Shown piece after piece: positions 33,871-43,334 of a DNA stretch of 64,000 nt. The notes under the pieces were generated by a model. The model was not told the DNA's origin and ran no database searches. It saw only the letters and a program-made list of their open reading frames with translations. The position numbers and the translations under genes were made by a program. This stretch comes from Streptomyces sp. NBC_01446. GTDB taxonomy: Bacteria; Actinomycetota; Actinomycetes; Streptomycetales; Streptomycetaceae. Numbering within the stretch: the first letter of the stretch is position 1; each line of letters opens with the position of its first letter. The stretch spans positions 2,696,501 through 2,760,500 of the forward strand of contig NZ_JAPEPO010000001.1 of NCBI RefSeq assembly GCF_026340095.1, read 5' to 3'.

Positions 33871-34788
33871 TCAGTGGGCAAGCGGCAGCACGCTCGCTCC
33901 GTCGACATCGAGGTCGAGGCGGTTCGCCGCCCATCCCTCACCGGCCAGCCGGGCGACCTTGTCGGCCGCTGACTCCTCCACAAGGGCAAGGACCGTGGGG
34001 CCCGCCCCTGAGATCACCGCGGGAACGCCGTCGGCCCGCAGCCGCTCCACGAGTGCGAGGCTCTCCGGCATCGCGGGAGCCCGGTATTCCTGGTGGAGCC
34101 GGTCCTCGGTGGCGGGCAGCAGCAGCTCGGGGCGCCTCGTGAGGGCCTCTACGAGCAGGGCCGCTCGGCCCGCGTTCACCGCGGCGTCCACATGCGGGAC
34201 GCTGCGCGGCAGGAGACCGCGCGCGGTCTCGGTGAGTACCGGCTTTCCCGGTACGAAAACCACCGGAACGATGGAACCCGCGGGGTCCATCCTGATCGCC
34301 CGGGCCGCGCCGCCGTCCATCCAGGAGAGCGTGAAGCCGCCGAGCAGGCAGGCCGCGACATTGTCCGGGTGCCCCTCGATCTCGGTCGCGAGCTCCAGCA
34401 GGGCCGCGTCGTCGAGGCGGGCGTCGCCGCCTATCGTCACGGCGCGCGCGGCGACGATGCCGGCGCAGATGGCGGCCGACGAGGAGCCGAGGCCGCGGCC
34501 GTGCGGGATCCGGTTGGCGCAGACGACCTCGAGGCCGCGCGGCTGTCCGCCGAGCAGGTCGAAGGCGGTGCGCAGGGAACGTACGAGCAGATGGGACTCG
34601 TCGCGCGGAAGGGTTTCGGAGCCCTCACCTGCGATGTCGATGTTCAGGCCGGAGTCGGCGACCCGGACGACCACGTCGTCGTAGAGACCCAGCGACAGGC
34701 CGAAGGCATCGAAGCCCGGGCCGAGGTTGGCGCTGGAGGCGGGGACGCGCACCCTGACGGCGGCGGCGCGGAAGGCGGGACCGGCCAT
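33871..34788 (-). CDS. thrB: Homoserine kinase
   Basis: The 305-residue GHMP kinase contains RVPASSANLGPGFDAFGLSL and the ATP-binding motif PHGRGLGSSSAAICAGI. It phosphorylates homoserine, the substrate of threonine synthase. It is the last gene of the hom-thrC-thrB set, separated from thrC by 272 bases, so it may have its own promoter. Confidence 0.96.
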   Translation of the reverse strand: MAGPAFRAAAVRVRVPASSANLGPGFDAFGLSLGLYDDVVVRVADSGLNIDIAGEGSETLPRDESHLLVRSLRTAFDLLGGQPRGLEVVCANRIPHGRGLGSSSAAICAGIVAARAVTIGGDARLDDAALLELATEIEGHPDNVAACLLGGFTLSWMDGGAARAIRMDPAGSIVPVVFVPGKPVLTETARGLLPRSVPHVDAAVNAGRAALLVEALTRRPELLLPATEDRLHQEYRAPAMPESLALVERLRADGVPAVISGAGPTVLALVEESAADKVARLAGEGWAANRLDLDVDGASVLPLAH

Positions 34789-35060
34789 CGCTCGATGACA
34801 CTCCTTGAGCTGCGGTTCTGGCGTGATGAACGAGGTGACTGCGGTAGAGATCCGATGATTGCTGCCCGTGTGAGAACCCGAAGGCCGCGGAGGCTACGAC
34901 AACGCCTGCGGCACCGCGGCATATGCATATGCGGCGGGGTGGGTTCGGTACAGCTTATCGAAGGAAGGTTCTGTGGCGACATAGGGCGCACAGGAGGCGC
35001 ACGATGCGTGTCGTAAGCCCCCTGTGCACCCCCTGTGCGGAGTTGACCGGTCCGGTCCGC
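34789..35060 (-). promoter_or_regulatory. Gap between thrC and thrB
   Basis: A 272-base gap with no gene. An AT-rich stretch around 34920 contains the palindrome GCATATGCATATGC. A thrB promoter or RNA leader is plausible here; no repeat beyond this is clear. Confidence 0.35.
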
Positions 35061-36119
35061 TTACGCCAGGCCGAGGCGCTCGGCCGCGGTGACTGCGTCG
35101 ACCGGGACGGTGACGGGCTGCGGGGCGCCCGCGACGGCCCAGTCGGGGTCCTTGAGGCCGTTGCCCGTGACGGTGCAGACGATCTTCTGCCCCTTGTCGA
35201 CCTTGCCCTGCTCGGCGGCCTTGAGCAGACCGGCGACGGAGGCGGCCGACGCGGGCTCCACGAAGACACCCTCCTGGGACGCCAACAGCTTGTAGGCGCG
35301 CAGGATTTCACGGTCCGTCACTTCGTCGATGAAGCCGCCGGACTCGTCACGGGCGGCCAGCGCGAAGTCCCAGGACGCGGGGTTGCCGATGCGAATCGCG
35401 GTGGCGATCGTCGACGGGTCCTTGACGATCTCGCCGCGCACGATGGGCGCGGAACCGGAGGCCTGGAAGCCCCACATGCGCGGAGTGTGCGTGGCGATGC
35501 CGTCCGCCGCGTACTCCTTGTAACCCTTCCAGTAGGCCGTGATGTTACCGGCGTTGCCGACGGGAAGGACGTGGATGTCGGGCGCGTCACCGAGCGCGTC
35601 GACGATCTCGAACGAGGCGGTCTTCTGGCCCTCGATACGGAACGGGTTGACCGAATTGACCAGCGCCACCGGGTAGTTCTCGGAGAGGGCGCGGGCCAGG
35701 TTCAGGCAGTCGTCGAAGTTGCCGTCGACCTGGAGGATCTTCGAGCCGTAGACCAGCGCCTGGCCCATCTTGCCGAGCGCGATCTTGCCCTGCGGGACGA
35801 GTACGGCGCAGACCATCCCGGCGCGCACGGCGTAGGCCGCGGCAGAGGCGGAGGTGTTGCCGGTGGAGGCGCAGATGACGGCCTGCGCGCCCTCCTCCTT
35901 GGCCTTCGTGATCGCCATCGTCATGCCGCGGTCCTTGAAGGACCCGGTCGGGTTGGCACCCTCGACCTTGAGGTGGACCTCGCAGCCCGTGCGCTCGGAG
36001 AGCACCTGGGCGGGCACGAGCGGCGTGCCGCCCTCGCGCAGCGTGACGACCGGCGTGGTGTCGGACACCGGAAGCCGGTCGCGGTACTCCTCGATGATTC
36101 CGCGCCACTGGTGGGTCAT
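35061..36119 (-). CDS. thrC: Threonine synthase
   Basis: The 352-residue PLP enzyme shows the Lys-containing motif [18 protein letters not shown] and the phosphate-binding loop [10 protein letters not shown]. It converts phosphohomoserine to threonine. It lies six bases after hom, so the two are co-transcribed. Confidence 0.96.
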   Translation of the reverse strand: MTHQWRGIIEEYRDRLPVSDTTPVVTLREGGTPLVPAQVLSERTGCEVHLKVEGANPTGSFKDRGMTMAITKAKEEGAQAVICASTGNTSASAAAYAVRAGMVCAVLVPQGKIALGKMGQALVYGSKILQVDGNFDDCLNLARALSENYPVALVNSVNPFRIEGQKTASFEIVDALGDAPDIHVLPVGNAGNITAYWKGYKEYAADGIATHTPRMWGFQASGSAPIVRGEIVKDPSTIATAIRIGNPASWDFALAARDESGGFIDEVTDREILRAYKLLASQEGVFVEPASAASVAGLLKAAEQGKVDKGQKIVCTVTGNGLKDPDWAVAGAPQPVTVPVDAVTAAERLGLA

Positions 36120-36125
36120 TGCTCG

Positions 36126-37418
36126 TTACTCCCCTTCAACACGCATGATGCTGGCGACACCACGCACGGTGTCGAGCTTGCGCAGCGCGTCGACGGTCCC
36201 GGTGAGGGCCGCGTCCGCCGCACGGTGGGTGACCACGACGAGGGAGGCCTCGCCGTCCTTGACCGATTGGCGCACCGTGTCAATGGATACGCCGTGCTCG
36301 GCGAAGACCGTCGCGACCTGGGCGAGGACGCCCGGCTTGTCGGCCACGTCGAGGCTGATGTGGTAGCGCGTCACGACCTCGCCCATGGGCGAGACGGGCA
36401 GCTGGGTGTAGGCGGAGTCACCGGGTCCGGTGGCCTCGCCGAGCTTGTTGCGGCACACGGCCACGAGGTCGCCGAGCACGGCCGACGCGGTGGGCGCGCC
36501 GCCGGCTCCGGGCCCGTAGAACATGAGCTGGCCGGCGGCCTCGGCCTCGACGAACACGGCGTTGTACGCACCGCGCACGGAGGCCAGCGGGTGGCCGAGC
36601 GGGATCATCGCGGGGTGCACGCGCGCGGTGACGGACCCCCCGTGCGCCGCCCGCTCACAGATGGCGAGCAGCTTGATGGTGCAGCCCATCTCCTTCGCGG
36701 AAGCGAAGTCGGAGGCGGTCACCTCGGTCATGCCCTCACGGTAGACGTCGTCGAGACGTACGCGGGTGTGGAAGGAGATCCCGGCGAGGATGGCCGCCTT
36801 GGCGGCGGCGTCGAAGCCCTCGACGTCGGCGGTCGGGTCGGCCTCGGCGTAACCGAGCGCGGTGGCCTCATCGAGGGCCTCCTGGTAGCCGGCGCCCGTC
36901 GAGTCCATCTTGTCGAGGATGAAGTTCGTGGTGCCGTTGACGATGCCCATCACGCGGTTGATCTTGTCGCCGGCGAGGGACTCGCGCAGCGGCCTGATCA
37001 GCGGGATCGCACCGGCGACGGCGGCCTCGTAGTAGAGGTCCTTGCCGTGCTCCTCGGCGGCGGCGTGCAGCGCGGCGCCGTCCTGGGCGATGAGCGCCTT
37101 ATTGGCGGAGACGACGGAGGCGCCGTGCTCGAACGCCGTCACGATGAGGCCGCGGGCCGGCTCGATGCCTCCGATGACCTCGACGACCACGTCGATGTCG
37201 CCCCGTTTGACCAGTGCGGTCGCGTCCGTCGTCACCAGCGAGGGGTCGATGCCCTCGCGCACCTTCGACGGGCGCCGGACGGCGACCCCGGCCAGTTCCA
37301 CGGGGGCGCCGATCCGGGCCGCGAGGTCCTCGGCGTGCGTCGTCATGATGCGCGCCACCTCTGAGCCGACTACCCCACAGCCAAGGAGCGCCACCTTCAG
37401 CGGACGCGTACGCATCAT
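36126..37418 (-). CDS. hom: Homoserine dehydrogenase
   Basis: The 430-residue protein contains an N-terminal NAD(P) site (VALLGCGVVGSEVARI), the catalytic segment with GTTNFILDKM and the conserved EADPTADVEGFDAAAK, and a C-terminal ACT domain (ISLDVADKPGVLAQVATVF) that gives threonine feedback. It reduces aspartate semialdehyde to homoserine. Start is one of two adjacent ATGs (37418 or 37415). Confidence 0.97.
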   Translation of the reverse strand: MMRTRPLKVALLGCGVVGSEVARIMTTHAEDLAARIGAPVELAGVAVRRPSKVREGIDPSLVTTDATALVKRGDIDVVVEVIGGIEPARGLIVTAFEHGASVVSANKALIAQDGAALHAAAEEHGKDLYYEAAVAGAIPLIRPLRESLAGDKINRVMGIVNGTTNFILDKMDSTGAGYQEALDEATALGYAEADPTADVEGFDAAAKAAILAGISFHTRVRLDDVYREGMTEVTASDFASAKEMGCTIKLLAICERAAHGGSVTARVHPAMIPLGHPLASVRGAYNAVFVEAEAAGQLMFYGPGAGGAPTASAVLGDLVAVCRNKLGEATGPGDSAYTQLPVSPMGEVVTRYHISLDVADKPGVLAQVATVFAEHGVSIDTVRQSVKDGEASLVVVTHRAADAALTGTVDALRKLDTVRGVASIMRVEGE

Positions 37419-37545
37419 CGACCTACGCCTTTCATTGAACCCAGCTCAGAGAGCTCAGCCTGCTTGATACTGCTTCAGTGGACCAGTCTCACCCACCGGA
37501 CCGGGGTTTCTGCCCCCGGTCCGAATCCTGAGACGTGTATTTCAT

Positions 37546-38937
37546 TTATCCGACGTCGAGACGCAGGAGATCTTCCTCCGTCTCACGCCGGACGATCACC
37601 CGCGCCTCACCGTCGCGCACGGCGACGACGGGCGGGCGAAGTGCGTGGTTGTAGTTGCTGGCCATGGACCGGCAGTACGCGCCGGTCGCCGGCACGGCGA
37701 TCAGGTCACCGGGCGCGAGGTCGGCGGGCAGGAAGGCGTCCTTGACCACGATGTCGCCACTCTCACAGTGCTTGCCCACCACCCGGACGAGCATCGGCTC
37801 GGCGTCCGAGGTCCGCGAGACGAGGGCGACCGTGTACTCGGCGTCGTAGAGGGCGGTGCGGATGTTGTCCGACATTCCGCCGTCCACGGACACGTACGTG
37901 CGGAGGGTTTCGAGCGGCTTGACGGTGCCGACCGTGTAGAGCGTGAAAGCGGTCGGGCCGACGATGGCGCGGCCCGGCTCGACGGAGATGCGCGGCGTGC
38001 GCAGACCGGCCGCCTCGCACTCACGCGTCACGATCTCACCGAGCGCCTTGGCGATCTCGTGCGGCTCACGGGGGTCGTCGTCGGAGGTGTACGCGATGCC
38101 GAGCCCGCCGCCGAGGTCGATCTCGGGCAGCTCGACACCGTGCTCGTCGCGCACCTCGGCCAGCAGCGACACGACGCGCCGCGCGGCGACCTCGAAGCCC
38201 GCCATGTCGAAGATCTGCGAGCCGATGTGGCTGTGGATGCCGATGAGCTCGAGACCGTCGAGCTTGAGCGCACGCCGCACGGCCTCGGCGGCCTGTCCCC
38301 CGGCGAGCGCGATCCCGAACTTCTGGTCCTCGTGCGCGGTGGCGATGAACTCGTGCGTGTGGGCCTCGACGCCGACCGTCACGCGGATCTGCACGGGCTG
38401 GCGCTTGCCGAGCCGCTCGGCGATGTGCGACACCCGCACGATCTCCTGGAACGAGTCGAGCACGATCCGCCCGACCCCGACCTCGACGGCCCGCTCGATC
38501 TCTTCCTCGGACTTGTTGTTGCCGTGGAAGGCGATGCGCTCCGCGGGCATCCCGGCGGACAGCGCGGTGGCGAGCTCCCCGCCGGAGCACACATCGAGAT
38601 TGAGCCCCTCCTCGTGCAGCCAGCGCACCACGGCGCGGGAGAGGAACGCCTTGCCGGCGTAGAAGACGTCGGCTTCGGCCCCGAAGGCGTCACGCCAGGC
38701 GCGGCAACGGGCCCGGAAGTCGTCCTCGTCGAGGAAGTAGGCGGGAGTACCGAACTCCTCGGCGAGTCGGGCCACTTCGATGCCGCCGACGCGGACCGCG
38801 CCGTCGCCCGCACGGGTGACGGTCCGCGACCACACCTTCGGGTCGAGGGCGTTGAGATCGGCGGGCGGGGCGGCGTAGTGCCCCTCGGTCAGGACATCGG
38901 CGTGGCGGGGCCCGGCGGGGTGTGCGGAACGGCTCAT
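37546..38937 (-). CDS. lysA: Diaminopimelate decarboxylase
   Basis: The 463-residue fold III PLP enzyme has the PLP lysine in [11 protein letters not shown], the [14 protein letters not shown] segment, and the EPGRAIVGP and CESGDI motifs. It makes lysine from meso-diaminopimelate. I chose ATG 38937 ([17 protein letters not shown]). It is 19 bases downstream of nrtL and upstream of hom, forming a lysine-threonine operon. Confidence 0.96.
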   Translation of the reverse strand: MSRSAHPAGPRHADVLTEGHYAAPPADLNALDPKVWSRTVTRAGDGAVRVGGIEVARLAEEFGTPAYFLDEDDFRARCRAWRDAFGAEADVFYAGKAFLSRAVVRWLHEEGLNLDVCSGGELATALSAGMPAERIAFHGNNKSEEEIERAVEVGVGRIVLDSFQEIVRVSHIAERLGKRQPVQIRVTVGVEAHTHEFIATAHEDQKFGIALAGGQAAEAVRRALKLDGLELIGIHSHIGSQIFDMAGFEVAARRVVSLLAEVRDEHGVELPEIDLGGGLGIAYTSDDDPREPHEIAKALGEIVTRECEAAGLRTPRISVEPGRAIVGPTAFTLYTVGTVKPLETLRTYVSVDGGMSDNIRTALYDAEYTVALVSRTSDAEPMLVRVVGKHCESGDIVVKDAFLPADLAPGDLIAVPATGAYCRSMASNYNHALRPPVVAVRDGEARVIVRRETEEDLLRLDVG

Positions 38938-38956
38938 GACTGTCTTCTGCGCTCTC

Positions 38957-40228
38957 TCAGAGATGTTCGGGTGCGTCGATACCGAGCAGGGAAAGGCCGC
39001 CGGCGAGCACCGTCCCGGCGGCTTCGGCAAGCGCGAGCCGGGCACGGTGGGCGGCCGAGGGTTTCTCCTCCCCCTGCGGCAGCACGGTGTGCTGAAACCC
39101 GAGCAACGCATCGGCCACCACGACAAGCTGCCGGGCGAGCCGGTCGGGGGCGTGGTGGGTGGCGGCGAGGGTGAGGGTGCGGGGGTAGCTGGACAGGGCG
39201 GTGTGGAGGGGGGCCGCGGTGTTCGCCCGGGCGCGGGTGACGTCCCCCGCGGGGGTCGCCGTGTCGTTGTCGCGTACGTCGCCGGGTTCGGCGGTGAAGC
39301 CGAGGGCGGCGGCGTTGCGGGTGAGGGCGCGGGTGCGGGCGTGGGCGTACCGGACGCGGAAGAGGGGGTTGCTCTCGCGCTGGGCGAGATGCTCGTCGTC
39401 GATACGGGGCCGGTCGTGCGCGGCGGGCAGGAGCAGAGCCCAGCGGGACGCGTCGCGGCCGAGGACGGCGGGGTCGCTGGGAGCGGGCACGGGCCGCAGA
39501 TTCACGACCTGCGCGGCGCTCGGTTCGGCCGTCTCACCATGGACGACGACGTTGGCCTGGGCGCCCGGCGTAGCGCTCTGCTCGGCCGTCTCGCCATGGA
39601 CGACGACGTTGGCCTGGGCGCCCGGCGTAGCGCTCTGCTCAGCCACCTCACCATGGACGACGACGTTGGCCTGGGCGCCCGGCGTAGCGCTCTGCTCAGC
39701 CGCCTCACCATGGACGACGACGTTGGCCTGGACGCCCTGCGTGGCGCTCTGCTCAGCCGTCTCGCCATGGACGACGTGGGCCTGGGCGCCCTGCGTGGCG
39801 AGGACGCGGCGGAGCGAATCGGCGACGACCTCGGCCCTGACCTCGTACGGGATACGGATCTCAAAGCGCTGACCTGCAAGAACATCACCGCCCCCATACC
39901 CGCCGCCCCGGGCGAGAATCTCGCGGGCGAGGGCACCGGGGTTGTCGTCGGCGAGGGTGAGATTGAGGAATCCGGGGCCGGTGACCTCGACGCCGGCGAT
40001 GCCGGGGCTGTCGGAGAGGCGCCGCGAAAGCAGCTCGGCGACGTGCCGGGGCGGGCGTCCGGCGGGACCGGCGAGTTGCAGCGCGACGTTCGTGGAGTAG
40101 TCCCCGCACCCACCGGGCCGCGGCCGCTCGACCACGACGCGTGCCGGCACGGCCACGCTCAGCTCACCGTCGTCGACCGCGCGGCGCACGGCGCGCAGGA
40201 CAGTACGGGAGAGCTCGACGGGGGTCAC
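38957..40228 (-). CDS. nrtL: ArgS-related anticodon-binding protein NrtL
   Basis: The 423-residue protein resembles arginyl-tRNA synthetase at both ends: an N-terminal ArgS-like domain ([20 protein letters not shown]) and a C-terminal DALR anticodon-binding domain, with [21 protein letters not shown] characteristic. It lacks the HIGH and KMSKS catalytic motifs, so it is not an active synthetase. A repeat of about 19 residues ([19 protein letters not shown]) occupies the middle. I chose GTG 40228 ([10 protein letters not shown]) over the longer frame. It starts the nrtL-lysA-hom-thrC run; its role is unknown, possibly tRNA-based control of amino-acid genes. Confidence 0.87.
   Translation of the reverse strand: MTPVELSRTVLRAVRRAVDDGELSVAVPARVVVERPRPGGCGDYSTNVALQLAGPAGRPPRHVAELLSRRLSDSPGIAGVEVTGPGFLNLTLADDNPGALAREILARGGGYGGGDVLAGQRFEIRIPYEVRAEVVADSLRRVLATQGAQAHVVHGETAEQSATQGVQANVVVHGEAAEQSATPGAQANVVVHGEVAEQSATPGAQANVVVHGETAEQSATPGAQANVVVHGETAEPSAAQVVNLRPVPAPSDPAVLGRDASRWALLLPAAHDRPRIDDEHLAQRESNPLFRVRYAHARTRALTRNAAALGFTAEPGDVRDNDTATPAGDVTRARANTAAPLHTALSSYPRTLTLAATHHAPDRLARQLVVVADALLGFQHTVLPQGEEKPSAAHRARLALAEAAGTVLAGGLSLLGIDAPEHL
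39537..39810. repeat. 57-bp minisatellite inside nrtL
   Basis: Copies start at 39537, 39594, 39651, 39708 and 39765, the first four exactly 57 bases apart. The first three are almost identical and the fifth lacks three bases. The unit is 19 codons, so copy-number change keeps the reading frame. Confidence 0.92.
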
Positions 40229-40320
40229 GGGACAAGCGTATGGGAGGAGGGGGGGTGGGTGAGCGACCTGGTTTACGGGATGGTCCGGCATACGGACACG
40301 CTCCGCTCCCCCGTTACCGC

Positions 40321-40752
40321 CTAGCCCCGGGTACGCCCGGCGCGCTCGGCCTCTTCGGCACCGCGACCGCTGTCGCGCCCGCGCTCACTCAACTGTCGTA
40401 CAACCCGTACCAGTTCACTGGGCTCGAAGGGCTTGGCGAGGAAGGCGTCGACCCCGACGTCGAGTCCGGTATCAACCTCTTGAATGGTGCAAGCACTGAC
40501 GATCACGATAGGGACACCGCGCGTATGGGCGTCGGAACGAAGCCGCGCGGCGGTCCGCAGCCCGTCGAGTCGCGGCATCACGACGTCCAGGGTGATCACA
40601 TCAGGCCGAACCTGATGCACCACATCCAGACATTCGGCACCATCAGCCGCGGTCACGACCTCGAAGCCCTCCAGCTCGAGATTGACCCTGATCAGCTGCC
40701 GAATCACCTTGTTGTCGTCCACAACAAGCACTCGGCCGGACGCGCCTGGCAC
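40321..40752 (-). CDS. Single-domain response regulator
   Basis: The 143-residue CheY-like protein has the receiver signature GRVLVVDDNKVIRQLIRVNL, phosphoacceptor Asp in DVITLDVVMPRLDG and the conserved Lys in DAFLAKPFEPSEL. No output domain follows. I chose GTG 40752 (VPGASGRVLVV) from the family start; the upstream frame is open but lacks a ribosome site. The conserved S. coelicolor counterpart (SCO5351) sits beside the same tRNA gene. Its partner kinase is not adjacent. Confidence 0.82.
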   Translation of the reverse strand: MPGASGRVLVVDDNKVIRQLIRVNLELEGFEVVTAADGAECLDVVHQVRPDVITLDVVMPRLDGLRTAARLRSDAHTRGVPIVIVSACTIQEVDTGLDVGVDAFLAKPFEPSELVRVVRQLSERGRDSGRGAEEAERAGRTRG

Positions 40753-40945
40753 AACTCGAGAGTAGGTCCGCCGGCGCCACCGCGTCCGGGTTTTCCCCAC
40801 TTCCGCCCCGTACAGGGGACTACCACCCTCGCGTGGCCCTACGCAGCCCTCCCAGGGCGCCACTCAGCAGCGAATTAACTGTTCATGGGGACCCCGACGA
40901 AGCTGGTAGGGTTCTACCCGTCGCCACGCCAGCCGCGGCGAACAC

Positions 40946-41017
40946 GCCCCCGTAGCTCAGGGGATAGAGCAACGGCCTCCGGAGCCGTGTGCGCAGGTTC
41001 GAATCCTGCCGGGGGCA
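40946..41017 (+). tRNA. tRNA-Arg (CCG)
   Basis: The acceptor arms GCCCCCG and CGGGGGC pair fully, the anticodon stem ACGGC/GCCGT carries loop CTCCGGA (anticodon CCG), and the T-arm GCAGGTTCGAATCCTGC is canonical. The 3' CCA is not encoded. It is immediately followed by an integrase gene pointing toward it, so its 3' part is the likely attachment site of the element. Confidence 0.95.
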
Positions 41018-41071
41018 CTTCGCAGTATCCAGGGTGATCAAGTCTCTGACCTGCGCAAGTGCCAAGTATGA

Positions 41072-41106
41072 AGAGCCGGACCCAGTCCCACTGGGTCCGG
41101 CTCTTT
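41072..41106. terminator. Hairpin between tRNA-Arg and the integrase gene
   Basis: AAGAGCCGGACCCAG pairs perfectly with CTGGGTCCGGCTCTT, followed by T-rich sequence on the plus strand (TTTGTTGTTCTC). It terminates tRNA transcription and can also close the integrase transcript. Confidence 0.9.
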
Positions 41107-41149
41107 GTTGTTCTCAATCGCTGATCGCGAGTGAGTGGCGAGTGGGACT

Positions 41150-42619
41150 TTAGGACGCTTCCTCTCCCCATCCCATCGCCTTCTCGATCTTCTTGTTGTT
41201 CACCTCCTCGTGGCCGTCGATGCAGCCCTCGTACCGACGGTGGATGACCTCGGGCGAGTTGCCGGCGCGGCGGGCGACCTCCGCAACCGGGACCCCCGCG
41301 TTCAGCCAGTTCGTGATGCACGTATGCCGCAGGTCGTAGGGCCGGTGCGCGAGCGGCGAGTCCACCTTGTCCGGCGGGAGCGCGATGGGGCGCGCGTCCT
41401 GCCACACCCGCCAATAGCTCGATGTCCCCAGCACGTCGCCGCGCTCATTGGCGAAGACCCGGCCGTCCGCCGCCACCCCGAACTCCCTGATGTGCTCGCG
41501 CAGCATCGCGACCAGCAGGGGCGGGATGGGGACCGGCCGGTCCGCCTTGACCTCCCTCGACTTGAGTCCGCGCTTATCATGCCGTTTGCCCGAGTCGGTC
41601 CACTTCTTGCCCGAGACCGGACGGGTCTCCTGGAGGGTGAGAGTCCCCCAACCCTTCTCAGGCAGGTAGCAGTCCCTTTCACGGAGACCAACCGCCTCGG
41701 CCGGCCGCATGGCGGCGTAGAGCTGGCAGGCGAAGAACGCAACCAGACGGCGGCCGCGGTTGCGGTGGACGGAGCCGACGTACGAGACCGCCGTGAGGAG
41801 CTGACCGCCCTGCGCCGCGTTCACCAAAACCCGGGGGTCCACGACGTCCCCACGGGTGGCGCCTGCGCGCTTCACTCCCGCGAGAGGGTTAGCGTCCAGA
41901 TAGCCGCACTCAATCGCGTACTCCATGGCGGTGTTGAACCCGCGGCGACGGCGCTTATAGGTCTCCCCCGCCGCCGGGCTGTCATCCAGCTTGAACGACA
42001 GCCGGTATTGAATGTCCCGAATCACTCGCGGGTCCGAAAGAGCCGACAGGGGAAACGATCTGTGCTGAAGCCAACTACAGGCTGCCGCCAGGTCGTCGGG
42101 AGGCTCTTCATCCTCGTGTACGGGCACTACAGCCCATCGGACCGCCAATCGCGCGTCTTCGAGCGAAGGAGCCTTCTTCCCGTCCTCCATCATTGCAAGC
42201 GCCACCGTCGCGAGACTGTCCGCCAATCCCTCTCGGGTCTTCGCCGCAGATGTACGCCATCGGCTCGCCATGTACTCGCGGCTGAAGTCCCACCAGGAAG
42301 GATCGGGCCTAGCGTTCGCCTTCGCGGCTGCCGCTCTGAGTTCAGACTCGGGTAGCCCGGACACCACGTCGAAAGCCTCGCCCTTGCGCATCGCCTTCAC
42401 GATTTCGGAGCGACGGTGATCAGCGAGGGTGACAGTGGCGAAGCTGGCTGTATTGACCTTGCCCGCCACCACCCAACGAAGCTGGTATGGAGCCCTTTTG
42501 CTCCGCACTTGGTTAATCTTCCACACCCGCACATCCGTGGAGAATGTCGGCTCTTCTGAAGCGGGCGGGCGCCCGCTCTCGCGGGCGCCCTGATGCTTCG
42601 AGGTCTTGCTGTAGGTCAC
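41150..42619 (-). CDS. Tyrosine recombinase / phage-type integrase
   Basis: The 489-residue protein has an SAM-like core-binding domain and the catalytic domain with the conserved R of the LYAAMRPAEAVGLR helix, the HRPYDLRHT (H-x-x-R) box and the nucleophile Tyr in HRRYEG. It integrates the element into tRNA-Arg. I chose GTG 42619: a strong GGAGGAGG lies four bases upstream and the GTGA overlaps the excisionase stop. Excisionase and integrase are therefore coupled, as in pSAM2. Confidence 0.95.
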   Translation of the reverse strand: MTYSKTSKHQGARESGRPPASEEPTFSTDVRVWKINQVRSKRAPYQLRWVVAGKVNTASFATVTLADHRRSEIVKAMRKGEAFDVVSGLPESELRAAAAKANARPDPSWWDFSREYMASRWRTSAAKTREGLADSLATVALAMMEDGKKAPSLEDARLAVRWAVVPVHEDEEPPDDLAAACSWLQHRSFPLSALSDPRVIRDIQYRLSFKLDDSPAAGETYKRRRRGFNTAMEYAIECGYLDANPLAGVKRAGATRGDVVDPRVLVNAAQGGQLLTAVSYVGSVHRNRGRRLVAFFACQLYAAMRPAEAVGLRERDCYLPEKGWGTLTLQETRPVSGKKWTDSGKRHDKRGLKSREVKADRPVPIPPLLVAMLREHIREFGVAADGRVFANERGDVLGTSSYWRVWQDARPIALPPDKVDSPLAHRPYDLRHTCITNWLNAGVPVAEVARRAGNSPEVIHRRYEGCIDGHEEVNNKKIEKAMGWGEEAS

Positions 42620-42807
42620 GCGGCCTCCTCCAACGTCCCGATCCAACGCTCCAGTTCTGACCGCCTGATGCGGACCGCGCCGTTAGGGAGCTTGATTGAC
42701 TTGGGTCCTTTCCTGAGCTGTCGCCAGCGGTAGAACGTCGCTCGCGGAACCCCGATCTCTTCAATGACCTCGGGGATGGTCAACATTTCGTCGCGGAGCT
42801 TGGCCAT
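42616..42807 (-). CDS. Excisionase / MerR-type DNA-binding protein
   Basis: The 63-residue protein begins MAKLRDEMLTIPEVIEEIGV and has one winged helix-turn-helix (VPRATFYRWRQLRKGPKSIK) plus RIRRSELERWI, the layout of AICE excisionases. ATG 42807 follows GGAGAA at the right spacing; the frame extends further but has no such site. It binds the att site to direct excision by the integrase. Confidence 0.9.
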   Translation of the reverse strand: MAKLRDEMLTIPEVIEEIGVPRATFYRWRQLRKGPKSIKLPNGAVRIRRSELERWIGTLEEAA

Positions 42808-42946
42808 GAACTGGTTCTCCGTTCGTGGAGCGAAGCTTTGAGAGGCGCCGATCGCCTCGGAAGAATCCGCCACGCGCGGGGGCGGTCGGCTGCTGTTCGG
42901 GGTGATCTCGGGTCACGGCCCGCGTGTGTCCGAGGTTCGGATTTCT

Positions 42947-43152
42947 GCGTCACCGCGTCACGTGCGTCATTCGCCCTTCTGACCTGCGGGTATCGGTGAC
43001 GAAGAGGGGATGGGGGTGCGTCACTGCCGCGTCACCTGTGTCACGGCGGCGTGACGCAGGTGACGCACGATGACGCAGACGGACCGGTTCTGCGTCACGC
43101 CTGTTCCGGCAGGTCAGGGGCCGGTTTCCGTCGCCCGTGACGCAGGTGACGC
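42947..43152. repeat. Cluster of TGACGC/GCGTCA hexamers
   Basis: GCGTCA occurs at 42947, 42955, 42964, 43018, 43029 and 43092; TGACGC at 43052, 43061, 43071, 43138 and 43147. Eleven copies in 206 bases, some spaced about 9-10 bases apart. They are either iterons or operators of an element regulator. Confidence 0.75.
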
Positions 43153-43264
43153 AGCGTTCCCCTACTTAGGAAAAAGGAGGGGGTGGTGTCTGTTGTTGTG
43201 CGCAGCTCAGGACATGAAGAAGGACCCGCTGCGCGGCACGTCCTTGGGGCGGTGCTGCGCACCG

Positions 43265-43317
43265 AACAGCAAGAGGAGCACGCCTCGCGCGCAGGGCCGG
43301 GTGCTCTTCTTGCTGTT
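43265..43317 (-). terminator. Long hairpin after the replication operon
   Basis: AACAGCAAGAGGAGCAC pairs with GTGCTCTTCTTGCTGTT (one mismatch), and the stem lies 18 bases after the ATPase stop. It ends the replication transcript or acts as a stem-loop in replication. Confidence 0.75.
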
Positions 43318-43334
43318 GTGCTGTGGCCTCGCGG

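Larger units (their letters stand above)
42808..43334. promoter_or_regulatory. Excisionase promoter / putative origin region with hexamer repeats
   Basis: This 527-base gap between excisionase and the replication operon holds the TGACGC/GCGTCA cluster (42947-43152) and the hairpin at 43265-43317. No coding frame stands out. It is a good candidate for regulatory or replication-origin sequence. Confidence 0.6.

Noticed and set aside
31418..34684. A 1088-codon plus-strand open frame across rho and thrB
   Set aside because: It is a shadow frame caused by high GC; rho and thrB have clear motifs on the opposite strand.
38957..40228. nrtL as a functional arginyl-tRNA synthetase
   Set aside because: The catalytic HIGH and KMSKS motifs are absent; only the terminal domains match.
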